Source: Phlebiopsis flavidoalba (taxonomy: Eukaryota > Basidiomycota > Agaricomycetes > Polyporales > Phanerochaetaceae). From it: a stretch of DNA of 64,000 nt. This document shows positions 36,286 through 50,098 of this stretch, one piece after another. The stretch covers positions 242,001-306,000 of the forward strand of contig JAOCPU010000044.1 in NCBI GenBank assembly GCA_035772785.1, given 5' to 3'. The notes beneath the pieces are model-generated. The model was not told the origin of the DNA and did no database searches. It saw only the letters and a list, made by a program, of their open reading frames with translations. The position numbers and the translations under genes were made by a program. The stretch's first letter is position 1. The number at the start of each line of letters is the position of its first letter.

Positions 36286-39200
36286 ACCTCTTTGGTCTGA
36301 TGTTACATGTGAGCAGTGTGACCTGCTGTCCATACGCGTCGACTGCCGTCGCTGACGATTGTTGCATATATGAAAGATTTCACGTCTGTATGGGGGGGCA
36401 TCTCATGTTAGCGTGCGTATATCGAGGGTCTTTTTCAATGCAGTTGAGACTGTGATATAGGGTTTCCTTGTGCTTGTGCGAGCATGTCTCCGGATCATCA
36501 GCTACACACGATTCACCGTCGGGGTAAAAGGGCACAGCCAGCCGCCACACAAGCAGGTGGGGACAACATCGCTAGGTACAGGGAAATGCGGACAGATGTG
36601 ACGTCGTTTACTTCGCACATTGCCAGGGCAAACGCGGCCGGAGAATTTGTCGGGTAAAGCCAGGTGTGTGCTTGGCATCGTGACGAACAATGATCAGGTC
36701 GCGCATTTTAGACTACACTGACACTGTTCAGCGACACCTGCACGCCGGGCCGTACGGTCGTCCTGCGCTGTTTCGAAACGGCCCGCCCGGCTGGGTACCA
36801 GTACACGCGGGTCGAAGAAGGACAGACGACTCCCACCGCCGCTCAACCGTGAGCCAAGAAGATCGTTTTCCAAGGCATCGCCTTCTCGCCAAGTAGAACT
36901 CCATCGCCCACGCGCACGCTCTAGACATTCCCCCCCGTCTTCTCATCGCCCCCCGCCATTCTCCCGCCGACAGCAGCTAAGCAAGAGCACAGAACACCGC
37001 ATCCTGCGAGCCCTTCGCGAGATCGCTCCCAGCGCGACTGAAGGTCATCATTGACCGTCGGGTACCTCGCGTTTTTTCGCGGATTGCCCATAGCCCCGTA
37101 TATGGGCACCGCCCTGGCATCGATGCTTCACACCTCTCATGCGGCCCCCGCCGTCTCCGTCTCTCTTGCGCGCGGCGCCCCCCGATACGCTGCAGGACTG
37201 TGGGGCCTTTGGCAGGACGGCGCGTGGGCCGCGGCGCAGATGCTGCTGGCAGGCCCGATAGCCTTTCTGTGGCGGTTCGCCCCCCCCCCCCGGTGCTCAT
37301 CGTCGCGCGCCCGTGAAATGGTAAAACTGCCACTATCGCGAAGCGTACGATACGCTTATCCTCGAAGTGATTCGATCCCGGGTGCACATCGCAGCGACCG
37401 GCGCAGGCTGCGCGACTGCTGCTCACCTTGTGTGCGCCGCCGCGGCGCATCCTTCGCGCAGGCAGATGCTCGCTGCTGAGTCCGCAGACACGATGTGTGT
37501 GGGGGAGATGCGCGGGTGACGGTGGCGGCTGCCGCTAATCTCGGGCTTGTTCGGCGTGAAACGCGTTCGTGTGGACGTGGCCCATCGCTCGCCTCGTTCG
37601 GCCTCCGTGCTACGCGTTTCCTTCGTGCTACTGCTTCGAGAAGACCGCGCGTGCGGCGGTACCGCGCGACGGATCCTTGGGTGGCGTGACGCGGTGCGGG
37701 GTGTGGTCAGGGGCGGACCGCCGAGGTTCATGGTGTTGACTGATTTTGTGGGGCCGACGCACAGGATTTTTGGCCTTACGTCCTAGCGAGTCATATTCAT
37801 CACTAATACGCGAGCCGCATTTTTTCTCATGCCAGGCTGCCCGTTGGGTCCGTGGCAGGTGCTCAAAGCAGCATATGTGACTGAATGTCATTCCCTCTTC
37901 AGCTCACCGAAGTATTTCCGATCTGGAACTATTTTCAATAATATAAAATGTACTGAAGTAGTAGTTTGTGCGCTGTGGACGCCGCCAGACTCCATCCAGC
38001 CTGGTTCAACTGAGGGCAAGGCACCAACCAGCGGGGGCCCGACTCTCCCGCCGCTGATAAAATCCGTCTATTGGGGTGTCCTGTGTTTCAGTCATAGCAC
38101 CGGCTTGTGGCAATGCTCATAGACAGGCTGAGCCCACGCACTGTCCATTCACGCGTTGCTGTGAAATCGTCAGAGCAGACCGTGACGCAATGTTTTTTCA
38201 GGGGGACAGCAGTTGGATGGTCAATACGTGCAGAACTTTTCGAGACGTTACACAATTTCCCTTATACGTACGCGAGGACTAAGCGCCAAACAGGCTGTAC
38301 GCTTTGCGTAATGGACGCGAGCGTCTAGGACTTCGAACTCCCATCGTGTTCAGCGCCTGATTCATTATATCGCGATGTAGATCTTTGTGCAAAACACGCT
38401 CCGATGTGAACTGGCCCAGGGTACCCACCTAATGCGGGAATATGTCTGGATGCACTTCGGATATAGCAACGTATGTTTCCCACCCGTTGCTCGTCCCAAC
38501 ACTCCATTTTTTGCTCCCTCGACAAGACACGCCACCGTGGACTGTTGCGATGCTAAGCGAGATAGATACACTCAGTTAGCCCAAAACTCTAACCCCTCGC
38601 TTGGCTCGAGGGCACACACCCCCAGACGGCCTACACCGGCCGAACGACCGCGCGCGAGATCACGCACACCAATCCCACACTACAGTGTAGTATTCACTGC
38701 TGTTGTGGCCCAGACACACCGCGCCGCCGCCGCCTCCGGACCAGGCACGGGCCCCCGCCACGTCACTGGGCACGACGCTTCCGCCAACATCCACAGACGT
38801 CCCACCCACCCCTTCGCCGTCGCCCTCTCGAGCGCGCCAGCCCAGACAGTGCGCTGCGTGAGGCGTCCCACAGACACACACGACGGGCGTGACGGCAATA
38901 GAGTCGCGTGCGCCCCCCCCAGTTCCGGCACCGTGCGCAACCCCACACAGGCGATATCAAGAGACGTTCCCAGTCCCACTGACGAACTCACACATAATTG
39001 TAGCTCTGCTGCTCTTTACCGCCGTGGGCGCGGCCGGGTGGGAGTGGGTATAATGCCGAACCTCGAAAATGTGCGCAGGCGGGCGGGTGCCGTTCGTACG
39101 GCGGCGCGTGGAATACCTCGCGGGTGTTGCGGAGAATCCGTGAGTGTGGCGGAACATGTGGGCCTTTCTCTCCCAGGACGGGCCCGGGCGGCGGCGGCGC

Positions 39201-41444
39201 GATCCGTGGCAGCTGTGGGTGCATTCCAGCTGTGCCGATGCCAGCGCCCCGGCCTGCTGCATACTGCGCGCCTGTGGCTGGCCCCTGGGCGGGCTCGCAC
39301 TCACGTCCTGGTTTATTTGTAGGGTGTGTGTGATTTTCTTGCGCCACTTTTCTCGTGCGCGGTGCTCCTAAAAGCCACTTCTGTGGGTACGTGCGCGGTG
39401 TAGGCGCCAAGAGGCCTGAGTGTCGACGCGGCGCAGGGTCGCAGGAGACCCGTGGGGTAGTTGTTCCGGGCTGCAGCTCGCGCACGATTCGGTGGTGGTT
39501 CCATGCCTCGAAACAGCCCGTAAGCTACACTAGCTTTCTGCACCGCAGATCCTGCGTTACCTTGCAAAGCCAGTGTGGATACGAAGTATCCACGCGCCCG
39601 GAGGGCAGGGCCGTTCAAGCAGGTTCTCTCGTGCGGGTTTACTTCGCGAGAAATGGGGGGGGCCGTTGCGAGCAAGCTTCTCCAGGCGACACCGATTCCG
39701 AGCAATGCATCGAACGCGAACGCGACAGACAACAGTAAATGTATATCTGGGATCAAAACCATCAAAGAACCATCGCAGGCACGCACCGTCGTCCTGGGCT
39801 GCGTTCCGAACCGCAGCGCGCACACATCCTTCTCCGCAAGAAGCCATCGCGCCATGTCGCCAGTCGGCGGCAGGGGGGACCGACCACCGACTACGGCACA
39901 GTCAGCGGAGGCCCCTCCAAGCACCCGTTGTGTGCGCAGGTGACCTCCCGCCACGCAGGACCAGTCGCTGCGCTGCTGCTGCGCGTCGCGGGCCCGCTCG
40001 CAGCCGCGGCCGCGCTGGGTGCGCAGTCCTTTTCTACCAGCAATCGCAGACGACGATGGCAGCCTGGCTATACGATCTCCCGTCGTGGGACACTCGGTGA
40101 TTGTGTTCTGTCGCACCTGCGGTACCGTGGGGCAGCAACAGCAGCAGCAGCAGCTGGTGCTGCGACAACCGCCATCTGCGCATCACCGCTGTCAGAGCGG
40201 CGGGGGTCGCAGCGCAGCTGGGCAGCGCTTTTGTATTTTGAAGACCGAGGATTTGCATTCACCGCCGGCGGCGTTGGAGGAGGGGAGGTGCGAGAAGTGA
40301 TGGTGTTCCCCACGCGCGGGGCGAGTGCGCTCGCGGGTGGCCCTGCACGCGTTGGCGTCGCTGCAGGATCTCCACTGGGGGGCCAGGGGCAGCGGGCATG
40401 GCGCGCCCGACCGAGGCTGGCTTGGCGATGGGCGCTGGCTGATCCCGACGACGCCCCCGCGGACGATCCTCCCACGCTCGCGCTTAGCACTTACCGCACG
40501 CATGCCGCCCCCGCCAGCCCATTCAGCGGAATCAAGTTAGAAAAAAAACGACGGATGGCAGTTGCGATGTCGCGTTGGCCGTGCGCGAGCCATCGCATCG
40601 CCCGTGCATCAGCCAGTGTGGGTCCGCCGTGGAGTCACTTGACGCGCTGTGATGCGCGCGCGCGTCGCGAGCAGCGACGAGGACTCGTGGGCGACCTTCC
40701 CATACGCGGGCACGCTCGCTCTCCAAGCTGATACCTGCGCGCCCCACGGAGCGACGGTTGGGGGTGTGAAAGCGTTCGCAGCGCGGCGGGTAATCCAACG
40801 CCCACGAGCACACCGCGGGGAATTAATTAAAATTCCCCACGTCTGCACGGCCGTCGCGATTAATGAAGGTAGAGAGACAGAGAAATTGCCGTCGCGTCCC
40901 CAAGCGGAAGAACAAGAGAAAGAGATGAAAGCGGGAGTAGCAAGTATGCCGCGCAGAGGCACCTCCCTTCCTCGCTTGAGCAGCAACACCACAGAGCTTC
41001 CCAGGCCCGCCTCGTGCGCGCGTCCGTTTGGACACCGGACCAGCCTGCTGGGGCGGCGAAGGCGCGGCGGACGTGCAGTGGCGTGAGACGGCTCGCAGCA
41101 TGCAGTGGGGCGCGGGGGCTCGTGTTCGGTGGGGTCATCGCGACGGTTGTATTGCAGTGTATGTCTAACACGCACAGAAGAGGAGCAGTAATTATATACA
41201 TGTTGTTATAGAGTAGGAGCACCATGCGAGAGTTCCAAATGAATAAGTGTAATAATAACGTATTTCAGAACCGAGCCGTGCGTGGGGGTCGTGAACATGC
41301 GTCGTTGGGCGGTCTCTGCGTGTGATATAAAGATACAATAATGCGGTGTGGGGCGGAGCTGGGCGCGGCAGCAGGTGTAGGGGGTATAGGTGCGGGTATA
41401 GTATAAAGATAGGGCGGGCGGGTCATGGGGGCGTCTCGTCTCGG
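36286..41444. other. GC-rich gene desert with long overlapping frames, no gene recognised
   Basis: Frames of 267-330 codons occur on both strands at once (38387-39322 and 39739-40731 plus, 39313-40116 minus). They contain no known motif and are low in hydrophobic pattern, as expected from GC-rich DNA with few stops. CA- and CCG-rich runs are frequent at 38590-39000. The part next to 41445 is probably 3' flank of the zinc-finger gene. I cannot exclude a poorly conserved gene here. Confidence 0.4.
40132..40153 (+). repeat. Short CAG microsatellite
   Basis: GGCAGCAACA followed by four perfect CAG units and CAGCTG. In one frame it reads a seven-Gln run, but no gene model supports translation. 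Confidence 0.6.
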
Positions 41445-42148
41445 TCATGACTCGAAGCCGTACGCGACAGCAGCGCGGCAGGCCTCGCTCGACGAGACCC
41501 GCGCGTGCTCGCGAAGGGCTTGCCGGCTGAGAAAGTCCGCGTCGCAGGCGGCGCACGAGTGATGGCTCTGTGCGTGCTTTTGGGGGTGCGTCTGGAGAGC
41601 CGTGTCAGGGCCTGGGTAAGATACACAGCAAGGAGAGAACGTACAGGGATGCTGCTGTCGGGTCTGCGCGAACGTTGCGAGGCGTTGTGCTGCGAGTGGT
41701 GCTCCACTGTGAGAGGGGACGAGGTCAGTACCCACGCGGAGCGCGGAGGGCAACTGGTACGTACTCGCATACGGCCATCGCACGGGCGTGGCTCATGTGT
41801 CGCGCCAGGCAAGCACACGCTTGATGCGGGTGCCGTACGTGTCGTCGTAACGACGCGCGCGCTGCGTCGTCGCCCTCGTCCGAGGAGCAGTACGAGGACA
41901 CAGCGCTCTCTTCTTCTTCGTCGGACCCCTCGGAGTCGCAGGACTCGGTGTATAATGCGCTCGAGGACGGCATAGAGCTCGTCGTGATCGTGGAGGGGTG
42001 TTACCGCGAGCGGGGGCGCGGGGACCTCTACGAGCTGGATGACTTCATGTTGGCGGTAGTAGACGGGGCCGCCTGTGGCGACCTTGGCGTCGGGGAGCGC
42101 GGCGGGGTGGTGGTAGGGTGGTTTGGTGGCGGTAGTGTGCAAAGGCAT
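41445..42148 (-). CDS. Small zinc-finger protein, fungal hypothetical
   Basis: Single-exon candidate of about 230 residues. From MPLHTTATKPPYHHPAALP at 42148 it runs through VYYRQHEVIQLVEVPAPPLA and an acidic serine stretch, TESCDSEGSDEEEESAVSSY (about 41920). Then come DDTYGTRIKRVLAWRDT (about 41840) and WPYASTYQLPSALR (about 41770). The C-terminal finger CAACDADFLSRQALREH (about 41530) has two Cys and a His spaced like a C2H2/C2HC finger; the fourth ligand would be the Cys of SEAC nine residues later. It ends EACRAAVAYGFES, TGA 41445-41447. Frame changes occur near 41960 and 41790-41850. I have the impression that similar short proteins are widespread in basidiomycetes; DNA or RNA binding is plausible but not shown. 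Confidence 0.55.
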
Positions 42149-43392
42149 CGAGGGCCATGGATGTCGGCATGCATGGCAGAAGAGCTCGTCGGGGAGGCAG
42201 CGGGAGAGGGGGTGGGTGTGGCAGGGCGGGATGGGAGGGACGCATAATTTAAAAACGGCTGGTGCAGGAAGGAGGCATGGGAGGATCGGTTGGCTGAGCG
42301 ATGGCTTGGCTCAGATCCGAAATTGCCAACAGCCCGCTCCGGAAAAATCAACGATAAAAGTCGACCCATCTCAGATCCCCCCGTTTCTGAGCTTCCGATC
42401 AAACGCCCGATTTTGTGCCAAAGCGCTCGCTTTTTCCATCGGAGATTTCACGGCCCTCTCTCACAGAGGTGAGAAAACCTCCTGCCATATCCGGCACATC
42501 TGCACGGCCCTGCTGTTCCCGGCGTCTGTCAACACCGCTCTGTCACGCCCTCCCCCTCCGCCGTCCAGCGCAGGCGTCCCCGTTCTATCGTCCTCTTCCA
42601 TGATTCCCCGGCAGCCTCGCGCGAATATCGAGCCCTGTCATCGCTTCTCAATCCCCCGCAACCTCCACATACCCCATCACGCTCGTTTGTCCCGCAAGAA
42701 ATACATACACACGCTGCATTCCATCACTTGCATACATGACCCGCGTGCCACACGAAGCGCGTCCTTTTCACCACCAACAAACAAATGCGCTGCACAGGCG
42801 GTGTCACATCTCCTGCCCCTTGAAAAAATTACACAACAACAACAGCAGCGTTGCCTGACCCGTGTGTGCGTGTGTGCGACCCGCCTCCCTTTCCACCGCT
42901 CGCAATTCCCGCCACCTGCGTGGCGCCCGACGGAGCGGGTTACGAACAAACAGCGCGCCGCTCACGGGCGCATGGAGAGCGCAGCCATGCCTCCGGCCGC
43001 CTCGAACTGATCCAACGAGGCTCGCGCAGGACCGCGCCCTTATTCCGATGTGCAACTGCCGCATGAGCCGTGAGCGTCTGCAGCCGCGGCGCGCGCGCAC
43101 ATGTGAGCGAGCTGTGTGTGAGCGGGGCAAGTCCAAAGACGGGGCACGCACCACGTCCAGAAGCGGAAGCCGCGCTCGATCCTCGCTGCTTTGGGGCTCT
43201 TCACGCCACGCCAACCGTCTCCTCGCAGATTCATCGAGCGCCATCGCCTTGGCCTCGCGCAACGCCCTAGGTCCGCGTTCGAGGCCGTGTCGCGCACGCG
43301 TGGCAGGTTAGTTGCTGTGTCGGTGAGCTCGGAATCGAGGTTAGACCATGGCGAGCAAGCCGAAGCCAGTGTTGAACCTCGCTCTGGAACGG
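42149..43392. other. Spacer between the zinc-finger gene and MKT1
   Basis: Holds the 5' flank of the zinc-finger gene and the 3' flank of MKT1. A 295-codon plus frame (42123-43010) has no recognisable motif and is Ser/Thr/Pro/Arg-rich, as in chance GC-rich frames. No RNA gene or repeat was seen. Confidence 0.35.
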
Positions 43393-46008
43393 TTACCGGA
43401 GATGTTGAATGTCGAGCAGGTCCTCGCGCGAATGCCGCGCGTCCCCGCCGGCACGAGCATGTTCAAGCGACGTGACCTCGAGCAGCGTGCGCAGCGCGCG
43501 CGTGAGCGAGCGCACGAACGAGTTGAACACCAGCAGCTCCCGTGACAGCCCCACGGCGCTGACCACGGCTTGTTACTGTGTGTATGCGGGAACCAGACCA
43601 GCGGGGCGGGTCCGTAATTTCCCGCAGTTTGTGGAAGTGCAGGGACGAACGCGGTCAATTAGCCACCACTGCCTCTTCAGGGCAGCGGGGCACAAGCGCA
43701 AACCACGATGGCGCCGCATTCTAGAAGCTCAGCGCGGACGATCCTGTGATGGCACGTCTGCCAAATCACCAGCAGCATTTGCATGACTTCTTCGTCATCT
43801 GCAACGAAAGGTGGGTCCACGCCGGGCGCGCAGCGGTCAGGATGGAAAGCACCAGGTGAGGAAGAATCCCGCCTCACCGGTTCCTGAAACTTGGTCCTCC
43901 GCTAAATAACGCCCGACACCAGACCAGAGGTGTCCGTAGCATGACACCCGCAGAGCTGACGAGCTCCAGGAACAAATACCACAACGACCGATGTCTTGCG
44001 AACTTGTCGTTCACACGCGCTGTCTTGATCGCCACAAACATTGCGCGGGCCAGCGGTGAAATCGTGCGCTTGTGCGAATTGAGCAGGAACCTGCAAAAAG
44101 ACAGGGATCCAGGCCGCCCCCGAGGCTCAGCGGGTGGGATCAATGAGACATGGGAAAACACGCCCCAGGACACCGCCCATGCTCACCCTCTTAATTCCAG
44201 GAAGCGCCAAATAACATTCGCCACCAGCTCGTCCTTCTTGTCCAGCCGGCAGCGGCGTGTGGCCCGCCTTGATCTTTGTCCGCGCCGCAAGTTTGTCGCT
44301 CACCGTGGCGCCAAGGCAAAGCGCGAAATCGATCGTGGACGACTGTGTCACAGCCAAAGGTTAAAAAAAGAGGTTGATGAGCCACCGCACACAGGGCAGG
44401 TTCGCACAGAGAGGGGGCACGCGAAAGGGTCCAGACATACACGTTCTGCCGCCTGAGCTCCTCCTCTACGATCGCGTACGGAACGTGCCATCCCGCGACG
44501 CGCTCCGCGAGCTGCACAAAGAATCCCATGTCTGCGTCGAGTTGTGCAGGATCGCCTTCTGCTGCGGCCCTGCTCGAACCAGAAACTGGCCGACGATTGT
44601 TGCGCTTTGGACCAGAAGCTGTTGAGCACGCTCGACACGAGCGCGAGCGCGGTTCGCGCGCGGGCCCGTCTGGCCGTCCGTGATAACCCTCCTTCACGAA
44701 CCGCCGGTATTCCGTCGTCTCGCCGTTCGTCCAGCGTGGGCGGGTTCTCCACGATCTGGTATGTCGTGAGCCACAGAGCGCCTGGGGCCCGAGCAGCCCG
44801 CGCGAGAGGTAGAAGTACACCTCGTCCGGCAGCCGGTGCGTGTTAAGATGTCGTGCAGATCGACTGGGATGTCCCGGGTGGTGGTTCGGGGGTGCCACGT
44901 GTGTCTGCGGAGAGGCGTCGCGAGCGGAAGCGGGACGACGGTGCCCTCGGACGAGAGGACAAGCGAGTACTTGATCATCGACCGCGTGCGCGCGTACGTG
45001 TCGGTGTACTGCATCTGCTTCACTTGCGATGGCTGCTCCGCGAAGGCGGACACGGCCGCGTGACCGGACTGTAATACTTTTTGACCATGTCGACTGTCGC
45101 CTTCAGGGCCTGTTCGTGGACCGGTAGGAGGAAAAGGGGGAGAATGCTCGAAGCCGAGGAGAATGCACCCGACGTCGAGGAATTGGTCCTCGGTGAGGCC
45201 CAGGTCACTCAGGATCGCACGCTTGGTGACACATGTGAAAGTAGGGTTGGCGGAGACGAGGTCAAACGATCCGGTAATTAGTTTCTCGAGGCCAGGGTAG
45301 AGCAACGCGTCCGTAGGACCGTAGATGGCGTGGATGTAGGCCTTCGGATGGCGTTGGAGCGTTCGGTAAATGAGCTGCAATCACGACAAATAAATGAGGT
45401 CGCGCGCAGGTGGGCAGCTCAAGAGCTGACGTACTTGTGACCAAGCGAGATACGGCGCCGCGACGACGAACTCCACGTTGCGGTGTCTGAAGATCCTGAG
45501 CACCATCCCTCCACAGGTCCCACTGGTGCAGCCCGCTCCGCGCCTCGAACAAAACTTGGTCGCTCGCCTCCTCCTGCCCGGCCTCGTAGTTTTGGCCCAC
45601 GCGCGCGCCGGTCGCGCATGGCTTCATTTCTGTTCAAATTGCTGGTGATGATTGTGTTTCCCGTTGCGCTTGGGGAGGAGGGCCAGGGAAGACGAATAAC
45701 GGGCTTGATGCGTTAGTTTTTCAAGCACCGCGCAGGTCGGATTCAATCCGCTCCTGTGTGAGCGCGAGTGGGAGGCCACCAGTCGCCGCGAGCAATGGTT
45801 CTCGCTTGAGGGCGGGTTTTCTGTAAGCTGAGTCAAGTAGTATGAAGCATCAATGCCATCCCCAAACGTGAGTCGGACAGAACCGAAAGTGGGTGGGGGT
45901 CTGCAGCAGCTTGCGCTCCGCGAGATATCCTGTAATGTGTTCCATGAAACAGTGCACAAAATACATGTAGGACAGAGCGAGCGCACCGTCAATGTTCTTG
46001 ATGGTCAT
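43393..46008 (-). CDS. MKT1: MKT1 homologue, XPG-like post-transcriptional regulator
   Basis: Yeast Mkt1 binds Pbp1 and controls mRNA stability and translation in the cytoplasm; it has inactive XPG-like nuclease folds. Visible here are GYLAERKLLQTP (about 45930), DASYYLTQLTENPPSSE (about 45840), LLAATGGLPLALTQ (other frame) and FEARSGLHQWDLW (about 45530). RIFRHRNVEFVVAAPYLAWSQ is split by an intron at about 45377-45435 from LIYRTLQRHPKAYIHAIYG. Then come DLGLTEDQFLDVGCILLGFE, LPDEVYFYLSRGLLGPQAL (about 44800), MGFFVQLAERVAGWHVPYAI (about 44500) and, C-terminally, RTISPLARAMFVAIKTARVN (about 44050) and FNSFVRSLTRALRTLLEV (about 43500), with a TAA at 43393-43395. The ATG at 46008 is the best candidate but uncertain; the family often starts closer to the YLAERKL motif. 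Confidence 0.8.
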
Positions 46009-49000
46009 GCTGGGGATGGCGGCGGGGATGGCGAGGGGTATCGTTGCTGTTGTTGTCGTTGTACAGTACGCCCGCCCTTCACAGCAGTGTAGCCTCGTGG
46101 GACTATTGCTTACGTAAGCACCTACCGCCGTCGCATGATGATTAGACTCTGGTTAAGGTTGTCCACTCACCCAAATCCCCATCACCAGGACCAGTTTGGG
46201 TCACTGCCTCCTCATAAATTTCTGGGTGTGCATGATACATGGACATCTTCACAGCCAGTATTGAACCTTGCAACCTCGACATTCTCACACAAAGCTGCTT
46301 GGCCCAGCGTTAGCCTGTTTGCAGTTCGGTTCTAGTCACAGGCGGGGGTGCCGTGGTTGAGTCTCGACGGTTCTGCCTGCTGTATGTTTTAGGGGACTCA
46401 TCCTGCGGCTCGCAGCAGTTTTCGTTCGGAGTCTGCGGTCCCTCGGATTTCTGCCTTCCTGTGTTCGCAGCACCCTGGAAGGCCCGCCGCTCACAGCGCC
46501 AAACATACTAGAAAGGCCGAGATTAAATGACAACAAGAATGAGAAGAGAACAAAACGCTGTGCCCGCAGTTTCTGGTTAGTTCAGCCGCCTGCTACCCCC
46601 TCGAACTCACCCAACTGTTGACAGGTCTATACTTGTGCGCCATCTCTATTGACGGTCACCCTTTCGAGTTCCTCGAGATTGCGATGGTGTTTCATTTGCA
46701 TGGGGGAAAACGCACACAAGGGATGGCCTGCGCTCCGTGACAGTGACGCTGGGCGATGACAATGGTCCACATTACATCAGTGCCTACAGGCTCATATTTG
46801 TCGACCTCGCCACTGGGCCAAGTGGGCCAAGTGGTTCTTCAGCCGGCGGTCACTCAACCGGCGGGCGGAGAGGCAGCATGGGTGCATTGCGCACACCGTG
46901 TGCAGAAGCGTCCGAGACAAGCTATAACCATGAGCACGCTCGTGTAAGTCATCTTTTTCTCTCACTGTCTGTCGCGCTGCAGAGCCAGCTGACGTTTCCG
47001 AATGCGGATATAGCCTAGGTTATCCCCAGGTACCCACGCTCCATCTCCAGCGACGGGTCAACGAGCCATCTCGATTGTGCGAGGTATCGTTCTGCGTGAT
47101 CTTCTCTCGCACGCACGACTGCCGCACGCCTTGCCTGTTTGGGAAACAAACAGGCCTTAATCCTGACCCGAGTTCCGCGCGCACGTCGACGGTTCTGGCA
47201 AAGACAGTCCGGGACCTCTTGTGTGGTGACCTGATCACATCAGCCTCATCATCTGAAGTTAGATACGAGCAGGTCACTACACAGGAACCTTTTGGGCCCC
47301 TCGAGATACGGTACACTGCCTGGATCAGGTTGCCGGGTCGAGGATCACCGCAGCCGCTCTGGTGTTTGTGCCCCTCATGCGCCGCACACCTGCCTTGCCT
47401 CGTGCGTCGAACACCCACCAGATCGTCCGCAACTGGGCACTCGCTGCTTAATTCCTCAGGGATAGCCGTCGTCCACAGCATCCGCCGCGACCAGGCAGGA
47501 GGCATGATCACAATCGATAACACCCGCCACCCGGTGCGCCGCGTCTTCGCGTCCTGGCCGCCGGCACGCTGCACGCAGGCTGTACCACCTCGTCCCTCCC
47601 CCGCTCGCACCACCACCACCACCGCCACTCAGGGGCCCCAGAGGCAGCGCGCCCGCGCCGGCGTACGTGCCTGTCAGGCTGGCACCATCCCCCCGCCCGG
47701 AGCAAGCGACGTATCAATCCTCCGAACATCGCGAGAGCTGGTGCGCGCCAGCCCAGCGCGCGGATCCACAGCGCGCCAGCCCTGCACGCGCAGGCGCCGT
47801 CGCACCCGGGACGGTCCCTCCGCACGCCCTGGCTCCGCCGCCGCACGCGGTGGGAAGAGGCACCCGTTCGAACCCAGCTGAATACAGCGGGGGATGTACG
47901 CACGGCGGGCGCGCGGCCGTGCAGGCGTGACACGGTGACGGGCCCAGTATGTGCGTCCGGCAGCGGTATGTAGGGGCGAGCAGGCGTGACGCGGGAACCT
48001 CGAGCAAATGCCGGACGCGGCGTGCCCGCATTGGGGGCGTGCCACCTCTATGGACATGACGAGTCGCGCGCGATGCGATCAGCAGTGCTGCTGCCCCCCG
48101 ATGCGGCAGGTGCGCGTGCACGTCGTCGCAGCGGGCGTGTTTCACGCTCAATGCCATCTGTGATCGCCTGCCAGACGCCGTCGTTGCCCCGACGCGCCCG
48201 TGCGCGGGGGCCAGCGGTACGTGCGTGCCAAGGCGGGTGCAGAGGCGCAGGTGCCCGGGTTCCGAGTGCGGCGGCGTGCCCGCGGACAGTGCAGTGTGGT
48301 GCAGCTGCAGAGAAGACGGGGGCTCGTGCGCGGCGGTGTGCGAGCCCGGTGTGAGATGGTGTGGAGCGGGCCATGTGAAAGCTGCTGCAAGGTTTTCTGC
48401 TAACTCTGAAAAGACGACGGGGATGAACAGCTGGGCAGTGCGATCGAAGCCGCGGCCGCGATGATGCGCCTCAGAGAAGGCGGGCTACCACAGGTGCGGG
48501 CCTCTGCATATGCTCGCGCAGGCTTACACGCTCAACGCCATCTGGGTAGCCTGTGAATATCGTGGCCGCGTCGTCAGATCGAAGACGTCGTGACGTTGTT
48601 GAATCACTCAATATCAGGTGGAAGCCTGGTCAACTGCCTGATACTTGCGCCTTCGTCGTCTGCCTAGGTTTCACTCTTGCTTTTTCATTTCACAGGGTGC
48701 TATACTTAACATTTGACGCATGTTCAAACAGCTCTGCGTGGGAACCGTCCTCGCCGTCGCCGGAAACTCGCAACACGACCATCGGAGGCGCATGGCAATG
48801 GCGATGGAAGATTTGTCTCGTCTGGACAAGGCCTCGCCAATACCACTACGCGTGCTCGTGGGCATCCAACTGCAGCCCCAACGTCAACTGCTCATCCAGC
48901 TCGGCGACATCCACCGCGACGGGGCCCGCCTTTATCAACACACAATTCGGAATATGACAGCAGCACACACCCGCATACGCTGGGCCACCCTGGGAAGCTC

Positions 49001-50098
49001 CTGCACAGAAGGCCCCGCGAACAGATCCAGTCGCGCCGACCAAAAGATGCGGATGGCACAGACTCTTCGCTGGCCCGACTCGTTCGGGCACGCGCCCCCC
49101 GGCGCACGCAATCGACGACGCGTAAGATTCCCATGGCCACTCGCGCGTGGGAGCGGCAGAAAATAACAGACAGGCGGAAGGCCCGCTGGCTACTGCTCTG
49201 CCCGTGTGCGGCGTGACGTAGCCCCCGCAACGCGCGCGGTTCTCTGTCACACGCGGTGGCCTATGTCGCTGTCGGCGGAACAGCAGGGTGGAGAGGGCTT
49301 GGGCTCTAGCGCAGATGGTATAGTCCGACGTGGTTCAGCGTATACCGTATGTCTGGTGCGGCACGCACGATGACCGCGCAGATGTCGTCTCTGCGGGCGC
49401 CGGATAATCAAGCAGAAAACGCGTCGCTGAACCTACGCAGAGGTATTCGACATTTCTCTGGCGACAATACGCCACTGTGTTCTAATGCGGCGGCCGACGG
49501 TCGTGTGATTTGTCGCTGCCAAAAGTGTCGCCGAGCGTCGTAAAATCGCAGAGTGCGCCACGACCCTTGATCGATCAATGCGGCGTGCACTTGTGAGGGA
49601 TTTTTAGAGAATAAAATAATTCCTGGAGGAGCGTCGCGTTCGCGCACGCACCGGCCTCTTTGCTGTTCCATTCCGACGGCGTTTGTGGCGCGCTATATCC
49701 GTGCGTGGCACTGCGGCAGCGCCGAGCCCGATTAAATTCCTCCGTGCGACCCAGATCAATGCTGCCCGCGCGCACACCCCCCCCCGCACGCACACACGAC
49801 GAGCACCCAGGGCGGATTATCACGTATAACAACCTTGGAGTGAGGTAAGAATGTGGCCACCGCTTTGTCGTGAAGGCTGTCGAACGCGGACGAAGATCAA
49901 CGCCGCAGATCAAAACGCAGCGGCGACCCCGGCGCCTGCGCACGCTCTCTTGCACCTGCACTCCCAGGGAGAAATGTCTGCGATATAATCTCCAACGTCC
50001 CCTAATACCGCCTGTCTACTATACGACACCATATTGTTCGCGCGCACTTCTGCTGCATCCCACGATCAACGCACACACACACTCATTCGAAAGCCATC
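46009..50098. other. GC-rich stretch, no gene recognised; possible unidentified coding at 46.6-47.3 and 48.7-49.2 kb
   Basis: At 46620-47300 on the plus strand, pieces such as YLCAISIDGHPFEFLEIAMV and RYEQVTTQEPFGPLEIRYTA look protein-like and may be exons. At 48780-48960 MEDLSRLDKA and LLIQLGDIHRDGARLYQHTI look similar. Neither forms a model with a start, introns and a stop that I can defend. The remainder, notably 47500-48500, is GC-rich with long frames on both strands and no motif. Confidence 0.3.

Noticed and set aside
38387..40731. Long plus-strand frames of 311 and 330 codons
   Set aside because: Long frames are open on the opposite strand over the same DNA, there is no family motif, and the region is GC-rich. 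An intact 300-codon frame is also odd where all proven genes are broken by indels.
42123..43010. 295-codon plus-strand frame
   Set aside because: It overlaps the start of the zinc-finger gene on the other strand, and its composition is Ser/Thr/Pro/Arg-rich without motifs.
47075..47881. 268-codon plus-strand frame
   Set aside because: The first third may contain a real exon, but the rest is Arg/Pro/Ala-rich noise. No start or splice model could be defended, so it is described only within the spacer entry.
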